From positions 43,356,706 to 43,420,705 of the forward strand of contig NC_021673.1 of NCBI RefSeq assembly GCF_000247815.1: a DNA stretch of 64,000 bases, written 5' to 3'. The DNA comes from Ficedula albicollis. Its lineage: Eukaryota > Chordata > Aves > Passeriformes > Muscicapidae. The position numbers were made by a program, and so were the translations under genes. Shown here one piece after another: positions 28,446 to 44,086 of this stretch; position 1 is the first letter of the stretch, and every line of letters begins with the position of its first letter. The notes under the pieces are model-generated. The model made no database searches and had not been told where the DNA came from. It saw only the letters and a list, made by a program, of their open reading frames with translations.

Positions 28446-29310
28446 GAAAAAGCAATGCTAGAGGGAAGCTTATCTGTGTGTCCAAGGTCAGGCTTGGCAT
28501 CTGTGACAGATTGAGCTGTCTTAAGTCCCTGCACATCCAGCCTTCAATCCTAGAATTAGACACCAGGAAGTGGCTCTAACTTTAAAAGAAGAAGAATTGA
28601 AGGAAAAGAAAAAAAATTTCACCATCTAGCTGGAGACCCACTGGAAGACTTGAAGAGCTTGTACTTCTGAAATCAGCTGCAACACCATCATCCTCTTTGG
28701 GAACAAGCTTTTCCCTGCCAGTGCGAGCTCCAAGCCCCTCAGGCTGTGCCCATCTCCAATGGCTCTCAGAACCAGTAACAAACTGGGCTGGGGTAGGGGG
28801 GAAAGCAGGCCATAACTCACACTAGGAGTGTGGGGTTTTGTCCAGTCATCTGTCTGGTCTTTCCTTGGCTGCCTTGGACCTGCACATCAGCCAAGAGCAG
28901 AGATGTAAAGGCACAGCCACCAGCATCTTCAGCAATACCATACCTACCACAAAAGTATTTCCATTGGCTTCCAACAAACCTGCAAGCCCATAATGTTGAC
29001 TTGCAAGGACTAGTGCTGAAGCACTGGTACCTGCTCTGGCACAGCAGGGCTGAGGATTGCCTGTGAGCAGCTGTGTGACATGTGTGGCATCAGCCACTGC
29101 GTGCTAGATTTTTCTTTCTTTAGGCTAGACTAACCCTGTTCTGGTAAGCTGGCTATCTCTGAATCGGAAAGCAGGTGAAAAAAGGCTCTTTTCTGGTGCC
29201 TCCTGCAGACCCTCCTCTCTCAGGAGGATGCTGTGCCAGGGGAAGGCGACGCTCAGCCACGATGCGGCCGCCAGTGGGGAACGCCTCGGCTCCACTGCAG
29301 CCAGTTTGCT
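28446..29310. repeat. Tandem array, unit 2 (865 bp)
   Basis: Second direct copy, about 99% identical to its neighbours by eye. It carries about five private differences, including two adjacent changes near 29008 and three within its last 75 bases. Its tail after ctgcag reads ccagtttgct instead of tcaa, so the junction to unit 3 differs from the junction between units 1 and 2. Confidence 0.95.
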
Positions 29311-30165
29311 GAAAAAGCAATGCTAGAGGGAAGCTTATCTGTGTGTCCAAGGTCAGGCTTGGCATCTGTGACAGATTGAGCTGTCTTAAGTCCCTGCACA
29401 TCCAGCCTTCAATCCTAGAATTAGACACCAGGAAGTGGCTCTAACTTTAAAAGAAGAAGAATTGAAGGAAAAGAAAAAAAATTTCACCATCTAGCTGGAG
29501 ACCCACTGGAAGACTTGAAGAGCTTGTACTTCTGAAATCAGCTGCAACACCATCATCCTCTTTGGGAACAAGCTTTTCCCTGCCAGTGCGAGCTCCAAGC
29601 CCCTCAGGCTGTGCCCATCTCCAATGGCTCTCAGAACCAGTAACAAACTGGGCTGGGGTAGGGGGGAAAGCAGGCCATAACTCACACTAGGAGTGTGGGG
29701 TTTTGTCCAGTCATCTGTCTGGTCTTTCCTTGGCTGCCTTGGACCTGCACATCAGCCAAGAGCAGAGATGTAAAGGCACAGCCACCAGCATCTTCAGCAA
29801 TACCATACCTACCACAAAAGTATTTCCATTGGCTTCCAACAAACCTGCAAGCCCATAATGTTGACTTGCAAGAGCTAGTGCTGAAGCACTGGTACCTGCT
29901 CTGGCACAGCAGGGCTGAGGATTGCCTGTGAGCAGCTGTGTGACATGTGTGGCATCAGCCACTGCGTGCTAGATTTTTCTTTCTTTAGGCTAGACTAACC
30001 CTGTTCTGGTAAGCTGGCTATCTCTGAATCGGAAAGCAGGTGAAAAAAGGCTCTTTTCTGGTGCCTCCTGCAGACCCTCCTCTCTCAGGAGGATGCTGTG
30101 CCTGGGGAAGGCGACGCTCAGCCACGATGTGGCCGCCAGCGGGGAACGCCTCGGCTCCACTGCAG
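29311..30165. repeat. Tandem array, unit 3 (about 855 bp)
   Basis: Third direct copy, ending with ctgcag at 30160-30165. After this the unique flank continues with tcaacagcacc. At all nine variable sites that I found, unit 3 carries the majority base, so it has no private change. It is the closest to the shared ancestor of the array. Confidence 0.95.
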
Positions 30166-33100
30166 TCAACAGCACCATTCCCCCAGCAGTGCTTTTGGTC
30201 TCTGCCTTGCTAATATTTGTTTTAAGAGGTCCTGGTGAGTCAAGCTGCTCAGGATGAAAGTCCACAGCCTGCTGGCAGTGTGAGTGAGAGCATGGAGCCT
30301 GTGCTAACAGACGATGCCAGGAGTGCAAGGTGCACCTCAGCTGAGCTAATGGGACCACGAGCCAGCAGCGGTGACTTGGGGCAGAGCTCACTGCTGTAAG
30401 CCCAGCCAGGAAAAAGTAAGGCAGCCATTTTCCGGCAGTGCGCTCCAAAACCGTCTGCAGCATCCTTGCCTTGATAGTTAACCAAAATGAAAATTTACAA
30501 CCTTTTTTTTTTTCCCAGTTGTAGTCTAAATCTAGACTAGATCTGTTTTCAGAAGCACTCTAATTTAAGCTCACACTTTAGTAAATCCTTAAAATTAACG
30601 ATTTCTTATCTGTCAGCCTCCAAGACAAGCATAGGTTTTCAGCAGAACGAAGAACAGCCAAAAACTCAGCCAAAGCTATCCATCCCCAGGTGAGGTACAC
30701 AGTGGGAAGTGTGACCCATCAGGACACCAAGGAACTTGAGTCCAGCTTTGCAGCTTCCTGCACATAAAGCCTGCGTCTTCCTTCAGGACTTACATCCTTC
30801 ACTTAAGTAAGATAGAGAAATTAAATCTATTCAGCAGGGAAAGCAGTCTTTCACAAAGAGAAAAAACACATTTTTTTCCTCATGTCTACCTTCCTTGCTC
30901 AGATTTGTCCCTTTTATGCAGCAAGAAAAATTAAATTCCAAATTTGCAAGAACTAACAGCATATTGCTGCATTACAGAGGACCACAATCACTACAGCGGA
31001 TGAACAGCACAAGTCCACAAGAGCAGCTGTGGCTTTATATCGGCTAAAGCAGTCACCATTTATTCTTCTTTATCTTGAAATTGATGGGTTTGCTTTTAAA
31101 GTTCAAAAATATTAAAATGGGATCAGACCCTTCAGTGGAAATAAAACAACAAAATCCAAGTCTCTTGGTTTGTTTGAAAAGGCCAAACTTCTTCCAAAAC
31201 ACTCCTAATTTTAATTGATTTATATGCTAGACAAATGCTTAAAAAGAAAAAGGAACATACTCCCAGCTATTTTTCCGCCCAGTAAGACCCACTGGGCAAA
31301 CAAACTCATATCCATTATTTACATTGGGGCAGGACCCCAGCTCCTTAACCAGGTTAAGGGCTCCATTGTGCTAATCTTTACATTAGTCCAGTGCAACATG
31401 CCTCATAATCAAACAAAGTAATGTCAATCCCTCTTTAGTAAGAGGGCTGGGACGAACGACACCGACCCCCTCTTCCCTGTGGTATAATCTGCCACCTCCT
31501 ATAAATGCTGCCATTCGTCTTCCCTTCAGATGCATTGCAGGAGTATTTCCATATAAGCCTTATTATAATAAAAACGACAGTGTGACAAACAGCTTTGCAA
31601 ATAGGTCTGCTGCTCCAACAAAGCGCAGACACAACACGCTGATCTGCAGCAGTACCCCGCAAAATTCACAAGTGCTACTAGTTGATCTGAAATCCAGTAG
31701 ATTTAGGTGGTTGCTTTATCTTCTTCATCACGACACCTATTTCCGCAGACAAAGCTGAAGAAGTAGAACATGTGCTCAATGCCTGCAACTGTTCCCCCAA
31801 TCCCTTCCTTCTCCTCCCCTCCAATTTACATTGATTACAGGTTTCAAAGTCTTAGAGATTCATTTTTAAGTTCTGTTTAAAATGCTGATTTTTACTTGTT
31901 TTCTTTTCAACTAGATCAATAATGCTCAGATGATAAATATGTACCATTTACCATTTATACTTCTTCATCTTATTGAATATCCCACAGCAAGCCTAAGAAA
32001 AAATCAGTTCCTGGATAGCACTTACAATTCCCCTCTCTAGCCTATTCCCTGTTTTATCTATAACACAATACATGAGCCTGAGTGTGTTCTATTAACGCAG
32101 ACATTAAGTGCAGCAGAAAGGAACTGCATCTTAAAACGTTCACTGCTCATTAAAAAGTTTGTCTAATTTTATGATGACAGTTCAGCGCATACATTATTCT
32201 CTGTGAAACAGTGCCCCAGTGTTAAGACATCACCACATCAGTTTTCTATTCAGTCTTCACCGAGAGATGAGAAGCCACCATTTTCTTTTTGATACATGCA
32301 AATTAAATTGTTTGTCTCTACAGAAAGTGTAAACCAGGGAGAATTCTGCATTTCAGTGGCGATACCGTCACCTAGCATTAAAAACAAGTATTAATTTGTA
32401 AATCAACCTCCTCAATCGTGTTCAAAGGAAGTAATTAAGCATTTAGTGTGCTAACAAACCACCACAAATATTAGTTCTGTTTCCAAGGTATCTCACAACC
32501 ATATAAAATTCCCCTCACGCTGATGATCTGCATCAGAACAGACTCTTGTACACCATTTTCAAGAGATGCAGGCTTACCAGAGTCTTGCACAAGCTATACA
32601 ATTTATACTGTTTCTAATTTAGCAACACGTAAATAGCTGCTTACACATATCTGGGACTATTAGTCTTGATTTTACATTCTAGAGCATTAAAAAAACAACA
32701 GCGTCTTACCAGTATCCTGCTTACGAAATGCTACAAATTCTTAGTCATGCAGTATTTTCAGCATTAAAAAAAAAAAAAGCTCAAAATAATTTTTCTAGCA
32801 AGAGCATTTCAGAATGCCTTACCTCATTAAAATGAAGTTTTAAACAATGTCTACATTTACCTTACATAATGCACTGGGTTTGCTGTAATTATCTAGTAAT
32901 TCCAACTATTCAGTAATACGGGAGACTTAAAGCACAGCTTAGGAACAGGAAGATTTGTATTTTTCAGCAACCCTGTGAAACTCTGGTGAAGTTAATTCAT
33001 TGCACTGACAAGAAAAGAAACCTCAGAACCAGGCAAAGTAGTTTCGCAGCTGTATACAGGGCTTTTCTTTCGCTCGAGGCTTTAATAATTTCAACAGGCA

Positions 33101-35130
33101 CGATTTCACAAATCATCTTTCAAACTCTGAATAGCCATGCTGCGATAAGAACCAAAGCTGCATGAGTCGTGGCTCTCCAGTAATGCACAAAAATCCCGAT
33201 ATACAGGGTGGCGACTGAAAGATACATTCATTAACTTTGTTTTCCTGGATTTAGAAAGGTCAAGTGGGATGCTGATTGCCAGTCAACCACTTTGTTTCAG
33301 GCATTTTTATTAGACAAAAGGCTTACAGTTAGCACTGCATTGTGCCCCACCCAGCTGGCTGAGAATTGTCATCTTCTCACTCCATTAGGCTGTAGGGCTG
33401 TATCACAATTTCCTAATTAAGAATTCCCTCCGATACATGTGTCTACCTTATAAACACACTCTGTTCTCTCCCTCCCCTCCTAAATAATCTTTTGGCAGGT
33501 CAGACACGAGGAGAAAAAAGCCAAACCCGTGAATGAAATAATGAAGGAACAGGATAGTACTGACCTTTTCTTGTAATAACGTCTTGCATCTCTCCCTCCC
33601 TTGCTGGTTTCTTAAACTAGGAAACCACTTCTTTAAAAATTAATTATGGGAAAGAAAAAAAACCCAACCTTTCTTCAAAGCACCCACTCCTCCCCAAAAC
33701 CAAGCAAGCCTATATCGGTCAATTTTTTTATTCTAAATATATTTCGAGAAAGAGGATTTTTCCACGCACAAATCCTGCATCAACCTCACTCTATCTGCAT
33801 ATGACACATCAAATGTAACGGGTAAAATAAGATGAAATAAATAGTACTCTTTTCTCGTTTGCACCATGCAGATATACTGACACTACGCAAATGGACAGTA
33901 TGTGAAAAGAATGTTAAAAACTTTATACTTATGAAATCTAGGTTTCAATGAGATTTTCAATAAACACATACATTTAACCGTTAATAAGAATAGTAAATGA
34001 CAAGTTTATAATGAAAAATGTTATTTACTTAACTCCTATTTATGTGATTTGAGGCAGCCATACCTTATCATGAAATACCAAGTACACATTGTGAGAGAAT
34101 ACTGAAGACACTGCTAGAGTCCAGAAAATATGTTCTGTTTTCAAAACAATTTAAAGTAATAGAACGTTCTCCCAGGTCTCCCGATGTACACTCAGTTTAA
34201 CTAAACTCCTCTTCTATCTTTTAAAGTGCAAGCCTGACTAACACTGGCCAGCAATATTATGCTAATACAAGTTAAAATGAAGCATCTCTTAGCTTGATGG
34301 ATTAAAGAGAAAATAGTCAGGTAGGACACAGTTTTCGTGAGAAGGCCAAATTCTTCCCTTTCTTCTATTTTTAAAACTTATCTTAGGAGCCATTATTTCT
34401 CCCCTCCACAGCATCTTTTAAAAACCTCTCTTACATCTTCAGACAGCCATCATGCAGCAGCAAGAGTTTTTAGAAATGTGGACTTCTTTTCAAGGTAAAA
34501 TGTAGGTACATTGTGCAGAAACCTTCCTTCTTGAACTAGTATTTCCCAGCATGTATTTGACAGAATCCTATTAACCCACAATTACTTAACCTGTGGTGAA
34601 ATGCGGCCAACTCTTCCCTTCTGAACGTGCATTTAATACGCCAATGTTTCATGCTGGTAAGTTTTAATTCTTATTACATTAAAAAGACTATTTCCACATT
34701 AAATAAGCTGAATTGGTTACCATACCTTACTTTTGCTTTGCAGTTTTCATCTGTTCCTTTACTGTTGAGCGGTATTAATGGAATCCTTGGGGTACCTACC
34801 TTCCAACATTTTAATGGCTCAAGCAAGGCCATAACATTGTCACAAATTATTTGAAACGCGTCTTATTCTTTAACAAGGGACAGGTGCTGATAGTGCAAGC
34901 ACTGGAAACACAGGTAAATTCTTTCCTAGTTACTATTTTTTTTTTTTTTTGTATGAAAAGCAGAGCCTTTCAGACATTACCCATGATGCCCCAGAACCAA
35001 AAACATCTGCAATATGCTACGTTCCCCGTTTGTCGCAATCGACCCACCTATTTAAAGAGGGGGGAAGGAACCATTAATCTACCGAAATACACACACACAC
35101 GCAATTCATAGGAAGATCTCTCGTACTTAC
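30166..35130. other. Unannotated AT-rich sequence, no recognised repeats
   Basis: Nearly 5 kb with no LINE, SINE, LTR or microsatellite beyond short A or T runs (for example 30503-30515, 32766-32777 and 34937-34950). No coding frame of note. Repeat-poor AT-rich DNA next to a CpG island is what the first introns of regulated vertebrate genes look like, but conservation cannot be judged from one sequence. Confidence 0.5.
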
Positions 35131-35189
35131 ACGTCGCACTGAGCCGCACGCAGGAAGGTAGCTGTGTCAGTGCCAGCCATGTTGAAGAC
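35131..35189 (-). CDS. Candidate minus-strand coding exon with start codon (gene unknown)
   Basis: Read on the minus strand, the segment follows an acceptor-like cttgcag (AG at plus 35191-35190) and ends at a perfect donor gtaagt (plus 35130-35125), giving a 59-base exon. It holds an ATG at 35180-35178 with A at -3 and G at +4, opening 16 codons, MAGTDTATFLRAAQCD, with two bases left over (phase 2). CpG content is higher than in the surrounding AT-rich DNA. It lies about 1.4 kb downstream of a CpG island in the same orientation, which suits a second exon carrying the start codon. The tract in front of the acceptor is only moderately pyrimidine-rich, which weakens the case. The FLRAA phrase recalls the N-terminal part of ankyrins, but the exon border does not fall where I would expect it there, so I do not assign a family. 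Confidence 0.35.
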
Positions 35190-36419
35190 CTGCAAGACCC
35201 AGGTATTTGTGAAGATGTTATTTGATGGCTTTGTGACTTTCAACCGTTAAGATATCCCCTGCTTCCCCAGAGCCACCTACAATTTTGCTAATGATGTTCT
35301 AATTTTAAACGTGGTGTGTGAGAGACAGGGTAAGGAGAAATGTTCTAGATATATTTAACCTCTTGATGCTACAGCTGTAATGCAAGAATATTTAAGAAAC
35401 ACCTGAAATGCCCCTTCATGAGAAACTACTTCTTTCCTGCTGAAGCAGAAAGGGGGGTGGGGTGGGCAGCAAGCCCTTGAGCCATGCAGTTCACACCTTC
35501 AGAGGTAAGGACCCTGCTTGGTTAGGAGAAATGGTGGGACATGCAAGGTGACGTTTGAAATCAAGGTCTCCTTCTCAAACACTTTTATCCCTTCTCTCCC
35601 TCCAAGTAGGTCACCCCTCTCAGCTGATTTTGTGTAATTGCTCTAGTTTGTAAAAAAGCAAAAAGAACCCATCCTGCAGGATATGCTGCCAGGAGAGCTA
35701 GTGAGTGCCCTACTGCAGAGGGAGAAGGCTTGCTAAAAGCCATTATTGCTAAAAGGGAGCATCACCCACTATGGCCACTTTAGACTTTTTCCAGGTCCTG
35801 GATTTCTCAAAACCACTTCGGTAGAAGCAGCACAGCAAGGGCGTTTCCTGGTGGCTCCCTGCTAATGACTGCACCGAGCTACAGCCTGGTCACCAAACCA
35901 CGACTGCACGAGGGCAGCCGAGCTCTCCTCATCCCAAACAGGCAGTGCTCGAGCTTTACCTGGGCATCCCCCCTCCCGGGTGACAGCGAGATGTGCTGTG
36001 TCGGTGCGGATGCCTGATTGCTCATTCCCCTCGCGCAGTCCCTGGGGAGAGGTGGGTGCTCTGGGGCGCTCCCTCGCCCGGGGAACAGGCGGCACTGCTC
36101 TTCTGGAACCTTCCAGCGCATGCCAGCCCAGTGCCTGCATCCCAAAATCTGCCTGGCAAAAGCGCGCTCCTGGAGAGCGGCTGCTCTTCCCGACACACCA
36201 GCAATCAGAAGAGAGCTTTTTCATAACACTGTATTTCCCAACGAAACCATAAAGTAATTGATTGTGCTTCTGCTTGCTCCTTGTGCGGTACGTGGTGGCT
36301 AGAATATGATGCCCGCTAAGTTTGGAGAGGTTTTAACTAACGGCTAGCCCCAGAAATACCAAAACCCAACTGAGACCAGAAACACACACCCCGACCACCG
36401 AGGAACAGCAGCAGCCTTT
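35190..36419. other. CpG-island shore
   Basis: AT-rich to about 35870, then progressively richer in G, C and CpG from 35880 to 36200. Several overlapping frames are open there on both strands because of the GC content. None looks like a protein. Confidence 0.5.
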
Positions 36420-38489
<2,070 letters not shown>

Positions 38490-38660
38490 ACTGCCGAAGG
38501 TGCCCGAGCGGCGGGAGCAGAAAGCGGCGTGCCCAGCCCGTTCTGGAGCGGGCAGAGGGTTGTGCGGGGGGGCGCGGCGGGAGGAGCCGCCTGTGTCCCC
38601 GCACCGCGCTCTGCTGGCCTGGGGACATTGCCTGCGGTCCACGCCTATGGAGGGATGAGT
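38490..38660. promoter_or_regulatory. CpG island, right part
   Basis: GC-rich with many CpGs (for example gcgggggggcgcggcggg near 38565), fading out by about 38660. It continues the island interrupted by the poly-C block. On the plus strand a donor-like AAGG followed by gtgagc begins at 38760, which could end the first exon of a divergent transcript, but this is only a single site. Confidence 0.55.
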
Positions 38661-41600
38661 TTCATTAAACACACCGACCCCGGGGTTTTCTCTGCTGAAA
38701 ATGCGCGATCAAGAGAGCTGCACGTTCTCAGTGAAAGGGACTGTCAGCCTGCACTAAGGGTGAGCTGACAGCTCGCTCTTACCACCAGCGTGGTGCTGGT
38801 GGACCTCCGCTTCTGAAGACGTGTGTTTGGTGCAGCCTCCTGCGGGGGAACACCCGCCCTGCCAGAGTCCTTGTCTCCCGTCTGCTGCCCACGCGGAGTG
38901 CTGGAGAAGCAGCCGGCTTGGCTGACACGTGTCCCCCGCTGCTCCACACCTCTGAAATCTGGTGCCTGAGAGCGTTGAGTTACTTAATCCAGGCTTCTGA
39001 CCACTCTTCCGGGCAACGGGGCTGCTGCTCTTTAATGCTCACCACCCCCAACTCCCTGGAGAATACACCCCCACATTCCACCTTGCTGTGTCTGTGCCTG
39101 CATCCCGATTTTGTGTCAAACGAGAGTTTCGGACAAACGAGAACTGAGACGAACTTTTGGGAGCACCCAGCTGCATCAGCGGGGCACTGAAGCGCATAAG
39201 AGGGCTCAGCCAGCAGCTGCGGGTTGAGCGACACATTCACAACCCTCTGCTTTCAGCGCAAATTTTGTCTTTAAAAAAGAAAAAAAGCCAGTGATTCCCA
39301 AACTGCACTCCCCCTTCCAAAAAGCCCCCAAACACCAAACCCATCCAAACACCCTGTTTGCTAGACGAGGTAGTAGATGCCCCTACACCCTGCTGACATT
39401 TTATCCTAGTTTTTTTTGGGTCCACTGGTGCTGGGGGCAGGGGAAACTCCCGAGTGAAGCCCCATCTCTGCATTTTCCTGCATTTCTCTGCATTCCCAGT
39501 GTCCCAGACCCGTAACCACCCCGCTCCCCTGGTTCTGCTTGCCTGTCTGCACTGCACAGCAGGGCTGGTGAGCAGCCCCCACCCTGGGCAGGCACATCCC
39601 AGCCCCTCTGCTGCCATTTCCATGTCTCTGCAATTACTGTTAGATTTATGTGCTCCACATCTTTGCAGGGTTTGATCGTCATGTGGCTCCTCCCTGCAAA
39701 TGGCACGTTTTTAGGTAGTTCTCATGGGGGGAAGTGCACCGGTGCAGATCTGCCACTCCTGTGTGGGCTTATATCCTCCTTGGGATCAGGGCCCTTGTGG
39801 TGGCATAAAATAAGTCTAGACTGATGTGTATTCTTCAGATCGAATCCTTAGATCAAAATGTGTCTATTATCATGGATGGTAAATTTTTTTTCTGGAAATA
39901 TTTTCCTAATGTTTATATTTTATTATTATTCATTTAGTTGTTGCAACCTTTACTCATTTGTGTAGTCTCTGACAGGGAGGAAGCAGCAGTGTGTGCTGTG
40001 TTGCATCTTTTTCCCTGGTGGAATAGGTACCCTTCACATTAGTGCATTAGCATCTTTTTCTCCCAGAAAACTCTTGAAGATTTAACCTTGCAGCTTGCTG
40101 CCATGTAATCACAAAGCTGTGTTTTTCCTGCTAGAAATTTCTCATAGGAACTTGTGTCTCTGACATGATCCACTTACTGTTTTTTCCTTGTCAAGTGCAG
40201 GCTTGTTTTTCAATAAAAATAAAAGCAAAGAGCTAATTCTGAAATCCTTAGTCAGACAAAGCTTGCACTGAAATCAAGGGGAGTCTTGTCTTGGTGTAAA
40301 GATTGCAGGTTGAGGATCAAAATCATTATAATAAAACATTGTCGCAGGAGCAACATCTCCCACTTCAAAAATAAACATCTTTGCTCCAGTTAGCTATTTA
40401 TGTAGCTGCAGGAGACTATTGATTTAGGAAAGCTTTCTGGTGCACAGATGCTCTAAACCCTTAGCACTGCTAAGAAGCAGCAAAGCTCGGGAGGAGCAGG
40501 TTGCAAAAGAAGTATAATATTAAACTCCTCTCTGTTCTGTTCCTAGAAGTACTCAGGTAAAGCCTCTGGCTCACCTTCACCTGAAACACCCCTCTGCCAC
40601 ATCTGTGCCCCATCCCATGTTCAGATGTTCCCAGCCAGGCTGCACAGACGTATAATTAAACATTTGCCCGTGGTGGGGACTCAGGGCTTCAGAGCCCGGC
40701 AAAGACATTGAGGAGCAAGGGCTGCGTCCCTGCTTGAGTGTGATACACCTGTATCTTCTCCCTCCTTGCCTAAGAGACTCTTACAAGAGGGACTACAGAA
40801 ATCCTGGCAATTGTTCCAAAATAAGAACCAATCTACTAACCCATCACCAGCACAGATCAAGAAGCGGGGCAGGCAGAGAGAGAGGGGGAAAACATGCACA
40901 AGCAGCCTGAGTCAAACAGGGAATTTGTCATCATTTTTGTATAAATCTCCCAAATTTCCGTAGTAATGTAATCATCCCATTATACTTACAGTAGAAGAAT
41001 ACTTTCAGAGTTACTTTTGAATACATTAGGTTACATTACATAAAACAGAAAATTGAAAGTCTTTAAACAGTGCTATGAAGTGTTTCCAAAGAGTCTGCCT
41101 CTAATGCCAATGAATAGCAAAGCTGCAAATAGCAGGAGTCGATTACTTTTGAGTCTTGCAACTCACAGTTCATAAAATTGCTTTTAAGGTACATTTCTAG
41201 GAATTAGGCTGGTGACTTAAGTGGGAAAAGAGTTGGGCTTAAAACCTGTTAAAATTATTTTTGTGCGAGAAGATGGATTATTTCTCGCTGCTTCTGCCAT
41301 AGACTTTTCCTCACCAGGTGTGTAAGGAATTAAGTACTTTGTTGGGTAATGGCCACCAGGAGCCAGCCTGTTTGGCCCCACCCCAGAAGACACTGCTACT
41401 CTAACAAGATGTAGATAAACTTGAGTCCACAAGCAAATTTTTATCTCAAGGGAAGGCAAGTATGGTATTTCCGCACTAATGCAAACAGATGCTAACATAA
41501 AAGAAGCTGAAACAACAAATCACTCAGAGAAAATCTAAGTTGCTCAGCCTTTAATCTATTTAACATAAATAACTTCCATAACTATAGTGAATAGGGCAGT

Positions 41601-44086
41601 TGATCAGAAGCCCTAGTATGGAGGCTTGGAAGTCATGGTATGAAATCTATTCATCTTACATCCCACGTCTCCAAAGATGGCAACATCTGTGTCTGATGTT
41701 CTGAGAAATGCCAATACCACATAACTCCATTTAGTGGCCTATTTACACAGATCCCAGCTCTCTGCTGAAGTGAAAATACTGTTTTGGCATAGTTGGAGGA
41801 TACAAAATTAAGTCCCATGCACTGCATCTGTGTGTCAGCATTTAAAATTTTGGAGACAGGCAGATGTGGTAGTTCAGCCATCAGGCAACCCTCACGACAT
41901 GTCCAGGGCTTACCCAGACACTTCAAGCTTCTCTCCAAAAAGCAGCAGGTGAACCCTGATTTATTTGCAGTACATGAGAACAGGGTTGGTGCTATATTAC
42001 CCCTGTCAGAAGCTGGCAAACCCCATTTACCCATTATAGCCCTGTGGACTCTTGTCTCTGTGCAGTGGAGCTTAACTTGAAAAGCCTTACAAAGAGAAAG
42101 GGTGAGCTTGTGGTTGTGTTGGGGAAACACTTTGTAGATTTGGTTTTATTCTTGCCCTGAGCTGTGGATACCATTGCCTTGCTCTCCTGTCAGCTGCCAG
42201 TCCTTTTCCCTGCAATAGAGAGATAATATTGCCTTGCTCTGCCATGTCTATTTAGGACCTAAACACCAGTGACCACAAAAAAATCACAAATAATAATCAT
42301 ACACAAAATGGGGCTCTGAACTTCACTGAGAGATCAAGGCATAGCAAAAATGATTTGCCCATCTATGGGGACATGGGACCATGTGCTTGGAGTAATAGCG
42401 GTGCTGAAAGCAGCTCAGACCTTCAGAGGCTTGCCAGTTTCCCATGAGGCTTGGGGAAGAAAAAGCCCTCTGCTTCCCTCCCTCTGCTCCTGGAAGGACT
42501 TTCTTTGGACCCTCTTTCAGCACATGTGGGTCCAGCAACCCTCTATGGGACCAGGACCTAGGAAACCCTGGGAGAGATTTCCACATATGGCTGCAAAGCT
42601 GCAGAGTGGCTCAGGGGACACCCCTTGTCCTGTTCTTAGTCCTCCATCGGGAAATGATGTGGCTGGGCCTAGCAGATGGCCAACAAAAAGTTAGTTTATT
42701 ATTACTGTAGGATGTCTGAGTTGAATGAAGTGAATCTAAGGAGTTGATGCTCATAATTTCCAATGGGTCTGCCCATTCATTTAACAGTAGAAAATGACCA
42801 GGGAGGGATCACAAAGGCCACCATCATCTTGTAACCTTTCAACCTTGTAAAATTCGGTTTAACACATTGACTTGTGCTTTCCCATACAGTTTCACACACA
42901 ATGCTTGTAAGAAAGAGTCCTTTGTATGCCACCTGCCCTCCAAAATGCAAATCCCCCACTTAAAATGGGAGCAATGGGCAGTCTGCAGACTACAGGTGAC
43001 ATAAACCGGAGTTCAGGAGCTCATGATATCATAAAATGGAACACAAGCTGCAATGCTTGCATTTAAATTGAGCTCTCTGAACAAATGCTTTGGAACTGTT
43101 CATAAACAAGGGGTTCCAGTAAAAATGTGACTAATGCCATTAGTCATCAGAAGTGGACTTCTGCTTGCCACAGCCACCGGTGTCAGAGTTCCCATTACCT
43201 TCAGCAGGAGCAGGTTATGTTTCTAGGAGATTTACTGCCCTTACCTAGTGTGTCAAAACTGTCAAGGTCCACAGTATGTGAAATGTAATGCTTAATAGCA
43301 GAAGAAAAGACTGTTTGGAATACGAGGAAGCTGATGTGAAAGGGGCAATAAAAGAGTGCATTAAATGATGATGCCTCTTTCAAAAGGAAATTCACAGGCA
43401 TCTGGGACCATTACCTTTCATATCCCAGCAATCAGGAAATTAACCTTTCACCCTCCTCTGTTGACCTCCTCTCCTTTCTCTTTTTCTGTTATTCATTCTT
43501 TTTTCCTAATGACTGGAGAAGATAGATACAGTCTATGATTTATGCTTCTGAAGGCTACAGTCTGCCTCCTTCCTATACCTTCCCAAGTGCTTCAATGTCT
43601 GTGTTCACTCAACTCTAGAGTCACAGCTTCACCCAGATTTACTTCCATGTCATGCTTACCAACACCTCAACTGTTTATGCTCCATTTATTCTAAACCTCG
43701 TGTTGCCTAATTACCCCTGACCTAGGAATAAATCTTACTCCCATCTTTGCTGTCACCTGGAGGCAGGCAAAGCACTGGAGGTGTTTGGAGCCCTCTGCTT
43801 CAAGGAGAAGTTGGACCCTTTGGACTTGCACAGGGTGACTCTGCACAGGGAGTACATAGAAATATACCCTGACTCTATTACAAAACCAAAATCAGGAGAA
43901 GGAGCGGCCTCTAACATCTCATCCCAAGGGAGAGGAATGATGGAATGAATGACTGTTTCACCCTCTGATCCCAGGGAGATCTGGCAGATACAGCATCAGA
44001 TAATAGGCTTTAGAAAAAGTGTGACAACATCACTTCTAAGAACAGAGACTATAAAGCCAGCAAACAATGGTTACAACCCTTCAGGG
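38661..44086. other. Unannotated sequence
   Basis: GC declines from the island shore to AT-rich DNA by about 39800. No gene or repeat is recognised. Open frames near 39237-39706 and 41651-42130 have no resemblance to known proteins. Confidence 0.5.

Noticed and set aside
27766..29962. Frames of 64, 78 and 83 codons repeated three times, which could suggest a small gene family
   Set aside because: They recur only because the 860-bp unit is repeated at about 99% identity. Frames are open on both strands at once and show no protein-like feature.
35131..35189. Assignment of the candidate exon to the ankyrin family because of the FLRAA phrase
   Set aside because: The similarity covers only five residues, and no ankyrin-repeat sequence follows before the splice donor.
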